NCBI GenBank assembly: GCA_946221765.1
Contig: CAMIMK010000011.1
Location: 1-22,214 of the forward strand
DNA length: 22,214 bases
DNA from: an uncultured Rhodovulum sp.
GTDB taxonomy: Bacteria; Pseudomonadota; Alphaproteobacteria; Rhodobacterales; Rhodobacteraceae
Reading direction: 5' to 3'
Shown: in pieces, positions 21,201-22,214 of the stretch
How positions within the stretch are numbered: the first letter of the stretch is position 1
Layout: each line of letters begins with the position of its first letter
Program-made: the position numbers and the translations under genes
Notes under the pieces: model-generated
The model's database searches: none
Told to the model about the DNA's origin: nothing
The model's input: the letters and a program-made list of their open reading frames with translations, nothing else

Positions 21201-21887
21201 TCAGTGCCCGGCCTCGGGTGCGGCGGCCGGGGCGCCAGCAGCAGGCGCCTCCACGGCCGGCGCGCCGCTGGTCGCCTCCCGGACATCGTGCCAGCCCTCG
21301 TAGATCATCCCGGCCGCGACATAGAGGATGATCAGCAGCCCGACCCAGGCGATCCAGCGGTGGCGGTTCAGGAGGTTGGCGATGAAGGTTGCCGCCAGCC
21401 CCATCAGCGCGATCGAGAGCGCGAGCCCGAAGATCAGGACATGCGGCTGCGCATGGGCCGCGCCCGCCACCGCGAGCACGTTGTCGAGCGACATCGACAC
21501 ATCGGCGATGATGATCTGCGTCACCGCCTGCCGCAGCGTCTTGCGCTGGGCGCCGCCGGCGGCATCGCCATCGGACAGGGCCTCCAGCGCCGCGTCGCTC
21601 TCCTTGTGGGAGATGCGCAGCTCCTCGAACATCTTCCAGCAGACCCAGAGCAGCAGGAGGCCACCGGCGAGAAGCAGGCCGGTGATGGCGAGAAGCTGCG
21701 TTGCCACCAGCGCGAAGACGATCCGCAGCGCCGTCGCGGCGAGGATGCCGATGAGGATCGCGCGGCGGCGCAGTTCCTGGGGCAGTCCGGCAGCGGCGAG
21801 GCCGATCACCACCGCATTGTCGCCTGCCAGGACAAGGTCGATCATGATGACCTGACCGAGCGCCGTGAAGAAGGCAGCGTCAAACAT
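21201..21887 (-). CDS. TerC family integral membrane protein (YjbE type)
   Basis: Encodes 228 residues from the ATG at 21887 (MFDAAFFTALGQVIMIDLVLAGDNAVVIG); GGGAG lies seven bases upstream. The family's paired acidic motifs are present: DLVLAGDNAVV near residue 15-25 and DVSMSLDNVLAVAG around residue 130. Six or seven hydrophobic segments surround them. The charged loop HKESDAALEALSDGDAAGG lies in the middle. The C terminus is an Ala/Pro-rich tail (GAPAVEAPAAGAPAAAPEAGH). TerC proteins are implicated in metal-ion (often manganese) export, in some bacteria to supply exported enzymes; the exact role here is unknown. An open frame continues upstream, but the added residues are not membrane-like and lack a ribosome site. 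Confidence 0.9.
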   Translation of the reverse strand: MFDAAFFTALGQVIMIDLVLAGDNAVVIGLAAAGLPQELRRRAILIGILAATALRIVFALVATQLLAITGLLLAGGLLLLWVCWKMFEELRISHKESDAALEALSDGDAAGGAQRKTLRQAVTQIIIADVSMSLDNVLAVAGAAHAQPHVLIFGLALSIALMGLAATFIANLLNRHRWIAWVGLLIILYVAAGMIYEGWHDVREATSGAPAVEAPAAGAPAAAPEAGH

Positions 21888-21918
21888 GGCATATCTCCCG
21901 GGCCGCAGGCTCCGGCGG

Positions 21919-21947
21919 GCATGCAACGTCCCTCGCCGCATTGTCAA
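21919..21947 (-). promoter_or_regulatory. Possible terC promoter
   Basis: A perfect TTGACA -35 hexamer lies at 21942-21947 on the minus strand. The -10 at the proper distance (GCATGC, or TGCATG one base nearer) is poor. If used, the leader would be only about 25 bases, leaving no room for a riboswitch. The stretch from here to 22115 has no gene or other clear signal. Confidence 0.35.
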
Positions 21948-22115
21948 GGTGGATGGGGGCCGCCGCGAGGGCTCCGCGGTCATGTGACGGGGCGAGTGCC
22001 GCCTTTCCGTCCGGGTGGCGCCTTCGGTCCGGCAGAGGGCGAGGGGCGGGGCGCAGGGTAAGGCGTTGCAGATCGGCAGGCCTGTCGTCCGCCGGCATCC
22101 CGGGATTCCGCCGCC

Positions 22116-22214
22116 TCAGGGCCCCGCGCCCGGGCGGGCCCCATTCGTGACATCCGCGCCATAGAGCCAGTCGAACCGGGCGAGGAGGCGCGTCGGCGCG
22201 GCCCCGGAGGCGAG
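22116..22214 (-). CDS. C-terminal end of an unidentified gene (partial)
   Basis: A frame entering from the right edge runs 32 codons to a TGA at 22116-22118. It ends LLARFDWLYGADVTNGARPG plus AGP. The middle (RFDWLYGADV) has the composition of a real protein rather than of a GC-rich shadow frame. I cannot name the family from so few residues. It reads in the same direction as terC, with about 228 bp between the stop and the terC start. Confidence 0.45.
   Translation of the reverse strand, partial: LASGAAPTRLLARFDWLYGADVTNGARPGAGP

Noticed and set aside
21888..22115. A manganese (yybP-ykoY) riboswitch upstream of terC
   Set aside because: TerC genes often have one, but I could not find its conserved loop sequences, and the only good -35 gives a leader of about 25 bases.

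Overview
The window is GC-rich chromosomal DNA from an alphaproteobacterium, most likely a member of the Rhodobacterales. The evidence is the style of the ribosomal proteins, RpoB, IlvN and the TakP-like TRAP system, plus a LexA site of the alphaproteobacterial GAAC-N7-GAAC (GTTC-N7-GTTC) type. I identified everything by reading the sequence; no database search was run.

Left part (1-9433, all minus strand): the classical transcription/translation block. In transcription order it runs tRNA-Trp(CCA), secE, nusG, rplK, rplA, rplJ, rplL, rpoB, and rpoC, which runs off the left edge. The non-coding parts are informative. There is a good promoter in front of tRNA-Trp. The rplJ leader has three hairpins that would carry GNRA tetraloops in the RNA. 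The rplL-rpoB gap holds a 13-bp hairpin.

Middle (9434-15200): divergent from tRNA-Trp is a 41-codon open frame with one hydrophobic segment, a good ribosome binding site, and a near-ideal LexA box placed over the expected -10. It looks like an SOS-induced small membrane protein, comparable in kind to the Caulobacter division inhibitor SidA. Next come a YnfA-family membrane protein (minus), a fused 5-oxoprolinase/hydantoinase, a small SelW-like CxxC protein and a nitroreductase (all plus).

Right part (15211-22214): ilvB-ilvN (acetohydroxyacid synthase, minus) has an upstream promoter, a 16-residue leader peptide rich in Ile/Val/Leu codons, and an intrinsic terminator just before ilvB. Together these read as a complete ribosome-mediated attenuator. 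Divergent from it is a TRAP transporter operon (small membrane subunit, large membrane subunit, Tat-exported binding protein) of the 2-oxo-acid (TakP) type. Acetohydroxyacid synthase consumes pyruvate and 2-oxobutyrate, so a linked 2-oxo-acid supply is an attractive but unproven reading. The window closes with a TerC-family membrane protein and the last 32 codons of an unidentified gene, both on the minus strand.

No mobile element, CRISPR array, integrase or prophage signature was seen. The items most worth a second look are the SOS-box small membrane protein, the ilv attenuator, and the GNRA hairpin series in the rplJ leader.
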